A stretch of DNA of 64,000 bases, from positions 5,809,662 through 5,873,661 of the forward strand of contig OZ037770.1 in NCBI GenBank assembly GCA_964035545.1, read 5' to 3'. Both the position numbers and the translations under genes were made by a program. The notes beneath the pieces are model-generated. The model did no database searches. It saw nothing but the letters and a program-made list of their open reading frames with translations, and was not told the DNA's origin. Origin of the DNA: Bugula neritina. Taxonomy: Eukaryota > Bryozoa > Gymnolaemata > Cheilostomatida > Bugulidae. Below are positions 28,726 through 43,157 of the stretch, piece by piece. Each line of letters opens with the position of its first letter. Position 1 is the first letter of the stretch.

Positions 28726-29498
28726 ATGCAAGTTGCATACCTTCTGTTGCTTATGACTCTCCTGACAACCGATATGATTTTTCCTTCTCCAACAGGTGAA
28801 CCACTAAACGTTTCTTTTCAATAAAATTCAGCCTGGTTTGTTCACAACAGTTTTATGCAATTGATAACACCAATTTGCAGTTTTAAAGCTTTTTGACATG
28901 GAATTTTATGGTTATCAAGCTTAAAATCTACTGAGAAAGTTATATTTATGTAGCTTTGATGAACCAGCCTGGTGTTGAATATCTTGATATAAATATTAGG
29001 GGATGTTTCTTTCTAATGTATACAACCGCAATTAAAAGACCATTTCATTGTAGATATTAATAATCTTGAGTCTAATAAAAAAAAAATCAACAAAATAGAG
29101 CAAAGAGATATTTCGTCTTAGCCAGAACTTTTTGGCTGCAACGTTTGGGCTGGTGTAAGTATTGATAGTTTATTTTCTCAAGGCATGCATGCAGTTGATT
29201 GAATTTATAATGGTTAAATAATTTACTAAAAAATAGTGAGTAACTCAAATAATTGGAATTCTTTTAAAAAAATAACTTGTCAACATTTGAAGCTTTGCGT
29301 TCAAAAAGACACGACAATTGTTTTATAAAATTTTGAAAAGTACATTATATAGCATCTTAAAAATAACTCGTTGATAATATTTCATAATTATTGATTTGCA
29401 GTTTTAGCTTTAAAACCTGTGTATGTAGGAGGTCTTTTGTGCACTGCTTGTCTACATACACATACATATGCAGATAATATAAACACACACGCACACAC

Positions 29499-29546
<48 letters not shown>

Positions 29547-29649
29547 TTTAGTAAAACTATAAGTTTTACTATTGCAAAGGTGTGGGCCATGGTACTCTGT
29601 TCTGTGCTGATGAGGGGACAAATCCCAAAACAGCTGCTGTCCACAGATT

Positions 29650-29724
<75 letters not shown>

Positions 29725-30607
29725 TATATATAAAATATATAGATCATATTTGATTATACGAGTCTGTATATATCTTAGGCGAAGCATCAAAGCAGAAGAA
29801 GGAACCTAAAACTTATGTAAGTATTCTTATAATTAAATTTATACCTATATATGTTATTGAAAATACTTTAGTAAATCACCAGTGTTATGTTTAATAAGTT
29901 ATAAACATCATAAATAGACATATATATTGACACTTTATGTTCTGTTTATTTTGCATGAATCAAAGTTTCTATCAGATACGATCAGGTCTTTATATAGCAA
30001 TGAACAAACAGTGTCATGAGTTTATAGAGAAATTGAATAAAAAAATTTGCACTCTTCATAACTGTGCAATAACTCTTAGATTATCTTTATCTGATTAAAA
30101 CACTGCTTTGATGCAAATAGCTTTATATCATTTGCTTTGAGCTTTTTCTATAAAATACATGTGTAAGGTGACAAAGAAGGGTTAACAATCCGACAGTTTT
30201 TACTTGTAAAATGAAGTTTAGCTGGCCCTCTAGCCTAACTATTGCTAAATATTCTAAAGTTTCAGTCACCTATTTTGCTGTTCTGTTTCATTGAATTCTA
30301 GAAATTTTTTTTATTGCAATAACTTTTGGACAATTTGAGCAATCGATTACTGTAAATTGCAGAGGTTGTTTGTAAAATTTTGCAATTTTGGTAAAATGAA
30401 ACCTAATATCTGAAAACATTGGCAATTGCCAAACATAGAATTCATGTTGTTAAAAATATTTACTAACCTGCGAAATACAAAACCTCCTGTTGTTTGCTGA
30501 CAAACCTTGTTACTCATTTACAACACATTTTTTAAGAAAAACAGAGTAAAATATTTGTCATGCTACTTCAATTGTAGAGCTCTTTTCAATATTCTGACCT
30601 CGGATGA
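28726..30607 (+). CDS. Putative small secreted peptide gene G, tentative 3 exons
   Basis: Exon 1 at 28726-28795 encodes a signal peptide ([19 protein letters not shown]) and ends in phase 1 at gtgaac. A matching exon at 29779-29816 (acceptor after 'tatcttag', donor 'gtaagt') encodes a charged stretch ([12 protein letters not shown]) and ends in phase 0. A phase-0 terminal exon at 30578-30607 (SSFQYSDLG then stop) would close a precursor of about 45 residues without cysteines. Exon 1 is fairly clear, exon 2 plausible, exon 3 weak. A linear peptide or neuropeptide-like precursor is one reading. A (TA)n tract lies 46 bases before exon 2. Confidence 0.35.
29501..29732. repeat. Two (TA)n tracts around a unique 105-bp segment
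   Basis: TA runs at about 29501-29544 and 29653-29732 flank 'gtgggccatggtactctgttctgtgctg...' sequence found nowhere else in the window. Confidence 0.9.
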
Positions 30608-30609
30608 GC

Positions 30610-31677
30610 AATGAATCAACTAGCAACTCTGGAAGATTTAGCAACTATATATCATATAATTATAAAATTATAGAGTCCAATTTTGTTGATATATAATCTT
30701 TAAAATCTGTGTTCCGGCTTATTGATCATCATATATATTGTTAAATAATTTTTTTCTGGCTGTTAGTTATATCAGTGATATTTTTATATTGTAAATTCTA
30801 AATAATAATTATATGTTAAATTTTTTGCTCTCCCTTTTGTCTGAGTCATTTTACAGCATTCTAATATAAGTGTGTTCTAAAAACCAGATATAGTGATATT
30901 TTGATTTTGAATGCTTTATTCAGCTATTTATCCAACAACTTTATCAATAGTCTAAATACCCATATTTAATATAAGAAACTGAACTAAATTGAATAAAACC
31001 TTGTTTAAAGACTTGAAATATATGCTGTTTATCTCTTTCCTGACTAACGAATTTTCAACTAAAACTATTGCATAGGCACCAACTGCAGTAATATCACAGT
31101 TAAATTATTTTTTGCAATGAAGTAATGGCCTATTATGGATGACAATGTATTACCTGTAGCACAAACTCATGGCTAAAACAGTTAATAACTGTTCAAGAGC
31201 AAACAACTCCCAACTTTTAAAAATAGTGCCTATAGATTTTTTTGTGAATTGAATATATAATAAATAACTAACTCAAACACTTAGTGAGACAAGTTGGTGT
31301 AGTTGATAGTTTAGGTAATGTTGCTATAATATTATTTAGTTGGGTTTTTAAACGGATTTGAGCTGAACAAAATAATTGCTAATAATATATATTCAATCGT
31401 AACTCCCATATATATATGATTGACTAACACAATTTAGCTAAAACTGTAATCAGTGTTTTGTCACACTTATGCAAATACTGTATACAGATCTGCTATCTGT
31501 AGAATTGCTTACGTTTAGCTTACTATAGTCACAAGATCAAATCTAGCTTATAGGAATCGCGATAATAAAGTTGGGGTAAAAGAAAAATTAAGAAAAGCAT
31601 GTGTTCTACAATAAAAGATTTACCAAAAGAAAATATGTTCTTCCAAAGTAATCAACCCCAAACAAAACTCCATTAAC
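30610..31677. other. Spacer before SINE fragment
   Basis: AT-rich; nothing recognised beyond short runs. Confidence 0.35.
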
Positions 31678-31990
<313 letters not shown>

Positions 31991-32556
31991 AGAGTTGTAG
32001 TTGACAAGACTGTTATATTTTACGTATGTAGAAGAAGAGAAAGGACGAGAAAAAGTATTGTGGGTAATATAAGAAAGTATTCATACAGAGAGAAGACAAT
32101 TAATAATATGGTTATTTGTCAGTTATAAATGTTTATTGTCACAACAGCGGAAGATTGTATCCTATCAACACCTGATTTAAATAAGTCCTTAGCCTGATTT
32201 AACAAATACTCTTTCTATCAGGGGTTTCTCACAGGCATAGCGACTATGAACCTACTTGAGTTAAGTGTTTGCATGACTATCAATACAACAGAGCAAAATT
32301 TGCTGATAGTTTCCAAGGTAGCTGTTTACTTATCCATGATCCACTGATAACTTAATACACACGGAATGTATATTAGCTGAAGCTAGGGCTGTGATAACAT
32401 ATACAATATTATATACTGTGAGAGCAGAGTGATAAATAGTTACTGTAACTCTTGATATTTAAGTAGTACTTATTTAATACATCAACACAGATGTGTAGAT
32501 GACTGAATTCAAGCATTCCAACAAAACAACACAGCACATAAACAAAAGTTGCTACT
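31991..32556. other. 5' flank of the MS4A-like gene
   Basis: No exon recognised; presumably includes the promoter and 5' UTR. A 'tattatatactg' word near 32408 is a weak TATA candidate. Confidence 0.3.
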
Positions 32557-33301
32557 ATGAGTGTGAGAAAAGCCCACACATATGTTTCAGTAGGACACGT
32601 GGTGATTGGAATAACATTATTGTTAGCTGGGAGTATATGGCTGGGTCTCCTGTATGAATACCCACCTTTTCTTTTACGTCAAGGGGTAACTATACTCATT
32701 GACTTCCCAGCCTGGAGCCTCTTTGTATTGTCATCAAAAGTTTTCTGTGGATTTTGGGTAAGTCAAACTTTGATTATTACAATAAAATTATAATATACTT
32801 CTACTATATTGTTTTTCAGTGCATAGTATAATATAATACAAAATATTCTCAATATATGTATGTATATAGACAAAGATTATTACATTTAACATCTTTTCAT
32901 CTATATTTCATTATATAATATATGCTATAGCATTTGACGAGGTCATCTTAATTCTTGTTAGGTTAGTATCGACAAAATTACTAAGCTTTATTGAGTATTT
33001 TTTATTACTATGATCATATAAAAAACAGATAAAAGCAGCTAAAAAGACTTTCAAGACAATAGAGGAAAAATAATTGCTCTATTTTCTAAAGGATTTATTA
33101 TAATTTTCTTACACAAATAAGCTGCTTGTATATGATCTATTATTACTTCATATAGCTATGAATTATTTTACAGTTTACAATTGTTGGAGTTGTTGGATTG
33201 TGTGCTAGAGCCAATGAATCTTTGGTAAGTCACGTGGTTAACAGAATCTCTGTAACAGCATGCAGTACATTGGAATCATCTTGATGAGATATAAACATGA
33301 G

Positions 33302-33375
<74 letters not shown>

Positions 33376-33388
33376 ATATATATATATA

Positions 33389-33469
<81 letters not shown>

Positions 33470-33470
33470 G

Positions 33471-33540
<70 letters not shown>

Positions 33541-36500
33541 GCTAGGTCTGGTCTTCTATAGAGAGCTGTTTAGTGTTGACTTGATTTAAAACATCAATTC
33601 AACATGTTAGAAAAAATTGTATGTAAGCCAAAGATGCAACACAAAAATAAGTCCGCAATAGAATTTTAACAATTTACAAAAAGACAGCAATATGACGTTT
33701 ATAATAAGTCAGTTTTATATTTACAATTCCTTGAAACATATTTAAATGAATACTCTGTAGCCAATATAAATTTTTATAGTATAGTATATATACCCATAAG
33801 AGTAATTAGAGCATTGAATTAGATAATTTATGTGTTTTGTAGGCTGCTTTGTCTATAAGTATAAACATTTCTATCATATTTCTCTTTGCTCCATACAGTG
33901 TGCTAGCTATGTCTTGGATTATTATGGCTCCGTACATACCAATAGTGAGTAATATACATAAATCTTCCTTATATCCCTTTCATGCATTAATTATCTTTTA
34001 GCAGCAAATTTCCAATTTCTTTTTGCCTAATTTATTTAATTTCATGTCTCTTAACATGAATTTATCATTTTTTTCAATTTTCATCGAAAACATCAAAAAA
34101 AATTACTGTCCACATATGTGGACGCCACGCAGCTATTAAGCCATCTGATTGTCTACATATGTGGACAAAATAATAATTCTGCGAACATTTAGTGTGTAAA
34201 TAGTTTATTTTTCTTCTAAATTTAGTGTTTAAAATTTGTTTACTGAGTTGAGTTAGTAACACTATATCAGTTGCATCACTGTTTAGAGAAGTTTAGGTAA
34301 AGTCACAAGATAGATCATTTCACAAGGAAAAAGTCACGATTTTTGGTTTTCAAATGCTTTTTTAGCTAATCTGAAGTTGAGAATTTTTGTACTTTTCTTC
34401 TGAACAGTGTGAAAAATGGTATAGTCACCGATGTACTACCAAGCAATAGAGCACTTATCACTTATATCTAGTTTTCTTCCGTTATGTCTCCTTTTGAGGT
34501 AGCAATGTTAGTGGCGATTGTTGCAGTAGCTTTTTGGCAACTTTCCAAAAATCATTGTGTAACGGAAGCTATTTGTGAAAGCTTTCGCGATAACTATTTA
34601 CTGACAGTTTTTGGTCGATGAGTCAGTGTAGCTCAATTTTCCTCTTGTTAAAGATGCAGGCAATCTATACTTTATTATCAAAATAATTGTAAGTAAAGTT
34701 GGAGTTCAAGTATGAGTATGAGTCTAAGTACGAGTATGAGTCTAAGTACAAATGTGAGCTCAAGTCTAAGTCTAACTTAGAAAATATACTATTGGCAATA
34801 GACAAAAAATAGAGTTGTGGCCTGCATCTGTGTCCTCCATCCATTAACCTTTCATTAAGTGAATTACAATACATAGGCATCCGTGCCAAACAGCATCCGT
34901 GCTGACGCAGCTACAATTATCAGCTGATACAGTAACCATTATTGGCTGGCACAGCGATTCAAATAAAACTCTCAAATTTCTGTTTTATTTCAACAAATTT
35001 GTGAATGAAAAGTAAAGAGGTGTTTTAGTAAGTTTAAAACTAGCATTCCTTGTCACTTCTGAATTATGTAGAGAAAACAGCTTTCAAATTTGCTTTGGAA
35101 GCTCACAAATACTATTATTTTGATAATTCCAGCCATTTCAAACTTGTAGAGGCATAATTAATTGTTGTAAAAAAAGTCAAAAAAACAGTACTATGACTAA
35201 AAACTGAAACAAAACACTCTAAAGTTGGAAAAAACCACTTTTTTTCAACAATGAAATGCACTATAGGCTACTAGTTGCATAGGCTACTGTCGAGATATGT
35301 GGACGTCCAACACTTGAATTTGTGCATGATGTCCACATATGTGGACAGCAATAAAAAGCCTTCTTTTTTGAGCATAGTAACATTTTCCATCCAAAACTTT
35401 CATAAAAAATTAGTTCTGATTGTGGAGATGGCAAAATAGAAATATGGCAGTTGAGCTAAACATTTTTAGGCTGAAAAACACAAATAGTGTACTACGGAAA
35501 ACTAAAAAAGCTTGCAAGTGAAACAGCAAATCGAAATCTGCTTCCAATCAGTCTTCCAATCAGTTGACCTTGACCTTATTGCACAATTTAATTTGTCAAT
35601 AGCATAAAAAACTCTTTAACAATGCTGATTAATCTACTAGAAAATGTGAAATATCAAAATTTGACCTGTTTTGATACAAAAAGGTAGTGACCACATGCGT
35701 GGACGCTGCGCTTGAAAGGGTTAAGATTATTTAATAGTTGAAGAATAAAAATGCCTTAATTTTGACAAAAATGCAACCGAACACTCACCAAGCATAAATA
35801 TAAATATTGCTGCTATTACTGCTCTAGCCTACAATAATATCTATTGTAGGATATATCTTCTCAACACTAACTCAATCATTTCATATTAAGCTAGGACTAG
35901 CAAATTGCCCAATGACAACTTTTATTATGGCTTCCTGCAGATCTACACATAACTAGCAAAGTAATGCTGTGTATTTTTAAAATAGGTTTCTATAGCAGAA
36001 TTATTGATTTTTATAAACAAAAAGCAGATAAATCATCTAATGTAAAAAGTTTAAAAACCTTGAAGGCAAAATATTACAGTCACTAGTAGAATATAACTTT
36101 ATCTTCACAGAAAACGCTTAGTTTAATCGAAAAGAAGCCACTATTACGCTTCCTGGATTATTATGTGTTGACCGTTGGAAAGTTTCTTTATTCTCCATAC
36201 GGTATATTTGTTTTAAGGTTTATTGGTAGCCTTATAGATTAGATTTGAATATTTTTCAAAGCCAAGACCATGTTTTATATAACGTACGCTGGCGATCTCA
36301 TATATCAAGATTTTTTTCATCTTACAAAATGAGCCGTTGTAATACTGTTCAAATTATAAATTACATATTATTCTTTGCTTACAGAAAATTGGAGGGCTGG
36401 ACCTATTTTTGTTGACTGACATTCTGTTTCCTCATAACATCTGGCTGTTTGTCTTTCCTGGTCTTGGAATACTGCTGGGGTTTACTGAACTTTTTATTTC

Positions 36501-37351
36501 ATCCATTTACTTGGCTGCCATGTTTTATTACTCATTCATCAAACACGAGGTGATTTTTTGCAAGCATATATTATACAGACACATAATTTGCACATGATGT
36601 TATTTCAAATTGATGCTCCATGCTTTAATCTCTCCCACAGTTTTAGCAGTGGGAGAAAATAAAGCATTTTCCAGGATTTGATGTTTTAATATCGCAGTAA
36701 CATCAGTAATATAGGTTAACGTAAGCTAGCTATGAGGTTTATGCTTGCTATATGAGAAATAGAACCCTAGTGCTATATGTTCAAATCAATATTACATTAT
36801 AATTGCTGTGCAATAACTAGTAAGTATGTAAGTTAAACTTCTAATTTAGTTATTTAGTAATAAATATTATAACTAGTTTTTTATATAAACGTATGACCAA
36901 TTGTGCTCTTTTGGTATTTTCTCGTGAACCATAATTTTAAATGACTGCTGCATGTCTTATCACAAAACAAAGTTTTTTCATGCCATAAAATATCTCAACA
37001 GCCAAACTATCTATAATATTTTGAACAATAAAATTTATTGTCATCATGATTAAATTCTACATTGTATACAGGCATAATACTTTTCAAAATGCTTAATCTA
37101 TGACGCCATAGAGGATTGATTAGCAAACATCTTTTTTTGTCATTCTAGGACATGTATCTGAAGCTTTCTTCCATGAAGTAACCCGTCATACGTGTTACCT
37201 TGTGCTCTCAGGTACTCTCAGGTGACACAATGCCTCTGAATGTAGAAGTCATGCTTCATTTTGTATTTTACAGGTAACAGAGCCCAAAGAACAAGAAAAC
37301 AGAGGCTTTGTGGGTAGTTCTGAGTTGTCCATAGAAGTGTCAGCTCTATGA
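32557..37351 (+). CDS. MS4A/CD20-like four-pass membrane protein, 6 exons
   Basis: Exons are 32557-32757, 33174-33224, 33843-33944, 36111-36201, 36395-36549 and 37274-37351, giving 225 residues. Hydrophobic segments: [19 protein letters not shown] in exon 1; [16 protein letters not shown] across exons 1-2; the Ile-rich [18 protein letters not shown] in exon 3; [14 protein letters not shown] in exon 5 running on into [14 protein letters not shown] charged C-terminal tail ([11 protein letters not shown]) ends the protein. Short N-terminus, four passes and small exons suit the MS4A/CD20 or TMEM176-like families; no diagnostic residue proves it. Exons 1-3 join in phase 0. Exon 4 ends in phase 1, so the obvious acceptor at 36384 is out of frame; the AG at 36393-36394 restores the frame and is used here. 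An 'aataaa' lies near 37657. Confidence 0.72.
33303..33535. repeat. (TA)n microsatellite in MS4A-like intron 2
   Basis: TA array with TGTGTA and TATGTA variants. The Tyr-Ile frames on the plus strand are artefacts. Confidence 0.95.
33970..35724. mobile_element. Possible non-autonomous DNA element with paired 16-bp palindromes
   Basis: Within MS4A-like intron 3, five copies of gtccacatatgtggac or close variants occur, two at the left (34108-34123, 34151-34166) and three at the right (35289-35304, 35331-35346, 35689-35704). The right end 'gaaagggttaa' and the left word 'ccctttcatgc' (about 33974) would form a CCCTTT-type inverted repeat next to TTAA, reminiscent of piggyBac ends, but the left TTAA is not intact. 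No transposase was seen. The palindrome clustering is certain, the boundaries are not. Confidence 0.45.
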
Positions 37352-38340
37352 AACTGAGAAAGTAGTTAGTATATAAACCTTCTAAAGAAATCTTGACTCA
37401 GAAACTACTTTTAAAAGTAAAACACTCAACTACCTAATTTTGATTTAGACAAAAGTCTTTTTTATGAGTAAAATAACTCTAGTAAAATATTGAGCTTTTT
37501 ATGCAATTTTCCATAGTATTGTTTAGGCTATAAGTTTTCACACCTCAGAAGCATAAATAATGCAGTTTTATGACTGGCTAATTAAGTATGAACTTACACA
37601 ATATTAAAATAATATTGTAATAGTTTTAACTGCATTGTTCTTATAACAGAGGACTTGGAATAAAAAACGTTGTTTTACTAGTTGAAAGTACTTGTGTTAA
37701 TCAGTGTACAATGAATCAGTTGAAAAGTTTTGCTGTACTCAGATTATCATTAACTTTAGTTTGTGTAGAACCTGTGCAGCTGACTTTTGACTTATTAGCT
37801 GAATGATTGCAAGTATTTATTTACCATTTGTTTAAAATATTGTAGAAAATTATTCTTATGCAGTAAATTCTATCAGCTGTTAACTTCATCAAGAAAGCTA
37901 TATTTATTTGTAGGCTTTTTCTATAAAATGAAATATTTGACCTGTATTCTAGTGATTTTTATATATCAATGAAATTTTAAAAACTTTTGTAATAAAATGA
38001 CTGCTTCTAGCTGCGGTTTTATGATATAATTTGTTAGATTATCGGGTTCAACATAGAAATTGAATGTTGTGCATGACATGTTGCATGGTATATTTATGTA
38101 CTTCTCGATGTGACTCATGGACAGCGAACAATCTCAGTAAACTTCGCATGTGGTAACTTGAATCGAAATCTATGAGAATTTGCATTTTATGTTGTTTGCA
38201 AGTTTGTATATTTCTATAAGTTTGAATATATTTTTTTTAAAAAAGCAATTTCATTACATAGGAAAAGCATGCGACTTGCTTCATTTGAGAAAAACTTTGA
38301 CGCAAGTAAATTTTAGAATTTTATGAGTTGAGGCCACTAG
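37352..38340. other. 3' flank of MS4A-like gene
   Basis: Includes a poly(A) signal (aataaa near 37657); otherwise AT-rich with nothing recognised. At 38320-38365 'ggccactagagagtgtctgtttcgatcttctgac' weakly resembles a tRNA T-arm and may be a SINE scrap. Confidence 0.35.
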
Positions 38341-38362
38341 AGAGTGTCTGTTTCGATCTTCT

Positions 38363-38365
<3 letters not shown>

Positions 38366-38449
<84 letters not shown>
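38366..38449. repeat. (TA)n tract left of MITE R3 copy 2
   Basis: 84 bases of TA ending directly at the MITE inverted repeat. Confidence 0.95.
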
Positions 38450-39456
<1,007 letters not shown>

Positions 39457-39569
39457 TAAAGGTTTCATACTAAAATCAGCAAGCAGGCATGAGGGATTTA
39501 AATGGTACAGGGAGAGTAAAATGTTTGGCTACGTTAGTGAACCGGGATCTTGCCCTTCAAGTATAGCTA

Positions 39570-41620
39570 GGTCTCATTCTAGCTGTTGTAAAAAGAAAAA
39601 TTAAATTTGTCTAGACCAAAATGTGGGTTGAGTGTTCCCTGATGTGTTAAATATGAAGTATTGAAAGAAATATAATCAGTAAGCTGTAATTCATTTAAAC
39701 CCAACTCAATTATTTTCAGAAAATTCAAATCGAGGTGTTGTCTTCTTTCTTTGAGTTGTTCTATATTATTTTTTATCATGCACTCTGAAACACTCTCCAC
39801 AGGACCGAATCTGTACGCCCACTTAACAGCCCGTCTCTGAAATGTTTCCACCTTGTCTATTAATGTTTTAATGTAGGGTGACCATACCTGACTAGCATAC
39901 TCAAGAACTGGTCGGACAACCGTATTAAAGGCTATCATTTTTGTCTCGGTACTAGCGCTAAACAGGCATCTTCCAATCATTGCTAACAATTTGTTTCCCT
40001 TTTAACAGTGTTTATTGTATGTGGGTCATTTTACCTAATTTATTACACACTGGAAATCTCCAGTTTTTAGCTATTTTTCACGATTTAGCTGCTAATAAAC
40101 ATGGGTTTTTGCCCAGAATTAGTGAAATATCAAAAAGTACACCTAAACAATCAAGGTTCTTCTTAATTTTGCATGATTTCTCATGTTTTTCCTGTTTATT
40201 CAACTTATTTGGATTGTCGATCGCTACGAAACTTAACCGTAACGATCAGCAATCAAAAGTAACTGTAATTAAGAAAAAACATGAAAAATTTAGGCAAAAT
40301 TAAAAACAACCTTGATTATTCAAGTGTATTTATTTATATTTTGCTAGTTTTGGGCAAAATTCTATGTTCATTAGCAGCTAAATTGTAAAAGATAGCTAAA
40401 AACTTGAGATTTCCAGTATATACTAATTTAGGTAAAATGAACCATGTTCATGCCACTTGAGGTCACTTTGAATGTATACATCTATAAGTATTTTAAACTG
40501 CAGGTTTGGGGTATCGCGACGCCATTTATAAAAAGCTTAAAACTGGGAAGATTTTCCTAGGGCCATATGCATACATTTGTTTGGGTTAAAACTCATGCCC
40601 CATTTAATAGACCAGTCATACAACGCTGTTCACTTTCTTGGAGTTTGGATGGTTCACATTCTGTTATGTCTATACCTAACAAAGTATCATCAGCATATAG
40701 TCGACAATATGAATCATTTACACAGAGTGGCATGTCATTTATAAATAACAAAAAAGAAAAGGTCCTAAAACTGAGCCCTGAGGCACACCTGATGTAACGG
40801 CAAATTTGTGGGACTTCCTACCATTAACCAGTGCCATAGATGTTCTATTTGATAGCCACTGTTCAGTCCATTTCACTACATTCACATCAAACTTATAGGC
40901 TTTAATCTTGTGTATTACAAGTTTTTGTGGGACTTTGTCAAAAGCCTTTGCAAAATCAAAAAATATCAGATGGTATGATTTGTGCTCGGCTAGTGCTTTG
41001 GCCGTATGATGGACAACATCAAGCAATTGTGTGGTGGTACTGAAATTTTTGCAAAAGCCGTGTTGATTACTATGGATAAGGTTGTAGTTATCTATGTGTT
41101 GTCACATAGAACTAGCAATAATATGTTCAATCAACTTTGATGTTATCGATGTGAGGCTAATAGGTCTATAATCTTTTGGCAGATCTCGTCTTCCACTTTT
41201 AAATATGGGAATTACATTGGCTGTTTTCCAGTCTTGTGGTACACTATTGTGATCTAAATTGGCCTGCATAACTAAAATGAGACATGAAAGAAATTTTGGT
41301 ACATTTTTACTAAATTATTTGATACAGTACGAAGATATTTCACCTGGTCCACTGGCCTTTCGAATGTCTAGTATCTTGAAAAGATTGGTCAACCTTTCTA
41401 TTGTTATGTTTAACATGGGCATGACCCGTAATGGTGGTGATTATAATGCAAATTCTGGTATGGGGTGATTGTTGTCATTAAACACAGAAGAGTAAAAATC
41501 TGCAAATGAGTCAAGAATTCTTTCTGGCAAGGTATTTTCCAAGCAGCCAATATGGTTTGACTGTCCACGGGATTTGCTGATAAAGTTGTAAAGAGATTTG
41601 CTGTTGCCATTTTGTAATTC
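39570..41620 (-). pseudogene. Decayed LINE reverse transcriptase, interrupted by a foldback element
   Basis: Read on the minus strand from about 41260: IPIFKSGRRDLPKDYRPISL, then the NQHGF region, FFDFAKAFDKVPQKL, SGVPQGSVLGPFLF, the catalytic YADD (near 40700), DLKWHEH (near 40455), and after the insertion MIGRCLF...RPVLEYASQVWSPY and FQRRAVKWAYRFG. This order is that of non-LTR retrotransposon reverse transcriptases, probably of the Jockey/CR1 group. Frameshifts and stops break the frame into pieces (40739-41026 and 39579-39989 are the longest). No endonuclease domain was seen, so the copy is 5'-truncated. The frames at 41259-41942 (+) are shadows. Confidence 0.85.
40020..40447. mobile_element. 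Foldback MITE (family R4) inserted in the LINE
   Basis: Two arms of about 190 bases are imperfect inverted copies (left 'ggtcattttacctaattt', right complement of 'aattaggtaaaatgaacc'). The tetranucleotide ATGT occurs on both sides. The LINE frame resumes across it: DLKWHEH on one side, then an in-frame continuation to the MIGRCLF segment on the other. A related copy is at 43158-43571. Confidence 0.8.
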
Positions 41621-41837
41621 GTTTGCGATTAGGCACTCTATGACTAAGATATTGATGGTGGTTAAAACTACACCACTAGAAAGACAATTTCATAAGTATT
41701 ATTCAAAATGTATGGACACCTCAAAATTTTCATTATTCTCATTGAAGGTAGTGTTATTGAAGAATCTACAGTTAACTAAATATTTCTTTCAATTTTTTCT
41801 AAATGTGCTGAAAGTTGAATTGCTGGAGCTAGACAAC

Positions 41838-42105
41838 AACGCTGTGCTAAACTGTACTATGCTATGCTATGCTATATGCTACACTATGGTAAACTATACT
41901 TTACTATGTTCTGCTATATTATGCTGTACTATATGCTTATAATTAAACTGTACTATGCTACGCGATGCTATACTGTTTTAAAACTAGCCTATATCACACT
42001 AGCTATGCTGTACCATACTATACTCTACTAAACTATTAAACATTATAATATACTATGCTGTACTACGCTGTACCATGCTATACTATACCATATCATTATA
42101 GGTAG
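41838..42105. repeat. Imperfect simple repeat of ctatgct/actata words
   Basis: Irregular tandem array of words such as ctatgctatactgta. It has no fixed period and no coding sense. Confidence 0.75.
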
Positions 42106-42431
42106 TTTGTCGGGTCGAATATGACTGTTCTAGGTTTGGGTCTACTTATCACAGTTTTCCAGACAGTTTAGCTGCAGACTGTCAAGTATCCCGTCTAATG
42201 CCTCTCCGGTTTAAGTATTTCTTACTGAATCTTTAACTTTAAGACAGAGATGTCCCTGCATGGCTTCATTTCTCTAAACTGAGTTGTGAGTAGATCAGCT
42301 ACCTAGGTAGTCTTTCTTCATTTATTCCATGATCGTGTACAGTCCATCTAAGATAGCGCTCAATGAGCATATCTGCAATCAGAGCTAAATCACTTCTTGT
42401 GTATATTTTGTTGTTTGAAACATTATCTTTT

Positions 42432-42885
42432 CAAGTTATAGTCTGGCAGAACTGGGGGTTAGGTTCGCAATCTCGGATAAAGTTTTTTTCTCTTTTCATT
42501 ATTTATCTTGAGGGTCCAGGTACATGTTTCCAGGTGGGTGTGGACCTGCCACCCTTGAGCATTTCGAGAAATGCAAGATGGCCGCCAATTATGAAAAATC
42601 GTAATCTAGTAGGCATAAAGTCTATATTATGTTGCAAAAACAAAATTTTTTTTGATGATTCAAATAGATGTGCATTTTTGGAATGAATATGTGCCATGCC
42701 AGTGAAAAAGGAATCAAAATAAAGAGCCAAGAGACATGTTTCTCAGCTCAAAAATCGGAATTGCTTCAATAAAACATCACATATGGTGCAGAGAAATGAC
42801 ACAAGGTTTTTGAATAACTGTTTGGACACTGGACAGATATATAAAGAAAAACATTGCTTATTGCCAGTGAATAGAAAGTTAAAAA
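42432..42885 (-). repeat. Interspersed repeat R1, copy 2 (inverted)
   Basis: Reverse-complement match to 1-440 across almost its full length, beginning at 'tagtctggcagaactgggg'. This copy shows that the element extends at least to the words 'cagtgaatagaaagtt' at 42866-42881, the sequence at the window start in copy 1. Confidence 0.85.
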
Positions 42886-43157
42886 AGATACAGATGCAGC
42901 ATATTGCTCAGCTAAAGTTAAAATGGAACATATATATAATTGTACAAATGCGACAAACTTTCACTCATGTTCATATTAAACACCTTTTCATTTTTTTCTA
43001 TCATTAGCATTTGTCAGAAATGTTAGTTCATTGCAGCACACTCCTGTTGCTGCTTCACAAGGGCAGAACTCTGTGCATTGGATAGATGTACTAGAATAGC
43101 CACATCTTGTTATTTTGCATGATTGTTGGCTTCCACAGGAGCATTTAATGAATTTGG

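Noticed and set aside
29357..29809. Several overlapping frames around the gene G exon 2 region
   Set aside because: They are mostly TA-repeat translation; only the 29779-29816 piece has an acceptor, a donor and a matching phase.
34665..34889. Minus-strand frame with SYLDSYSYL repeats
   Set aside because: It comes from a small degenerate tandem of gagtctaagtac words inside the intronic element; no domain or start context.
41259..41942. Plus-strand reading frames opposite the LINE
   Set aside because: They are antisense shadows of reverse-transcriptase sequence or of the simple repeat at 41838-42105.
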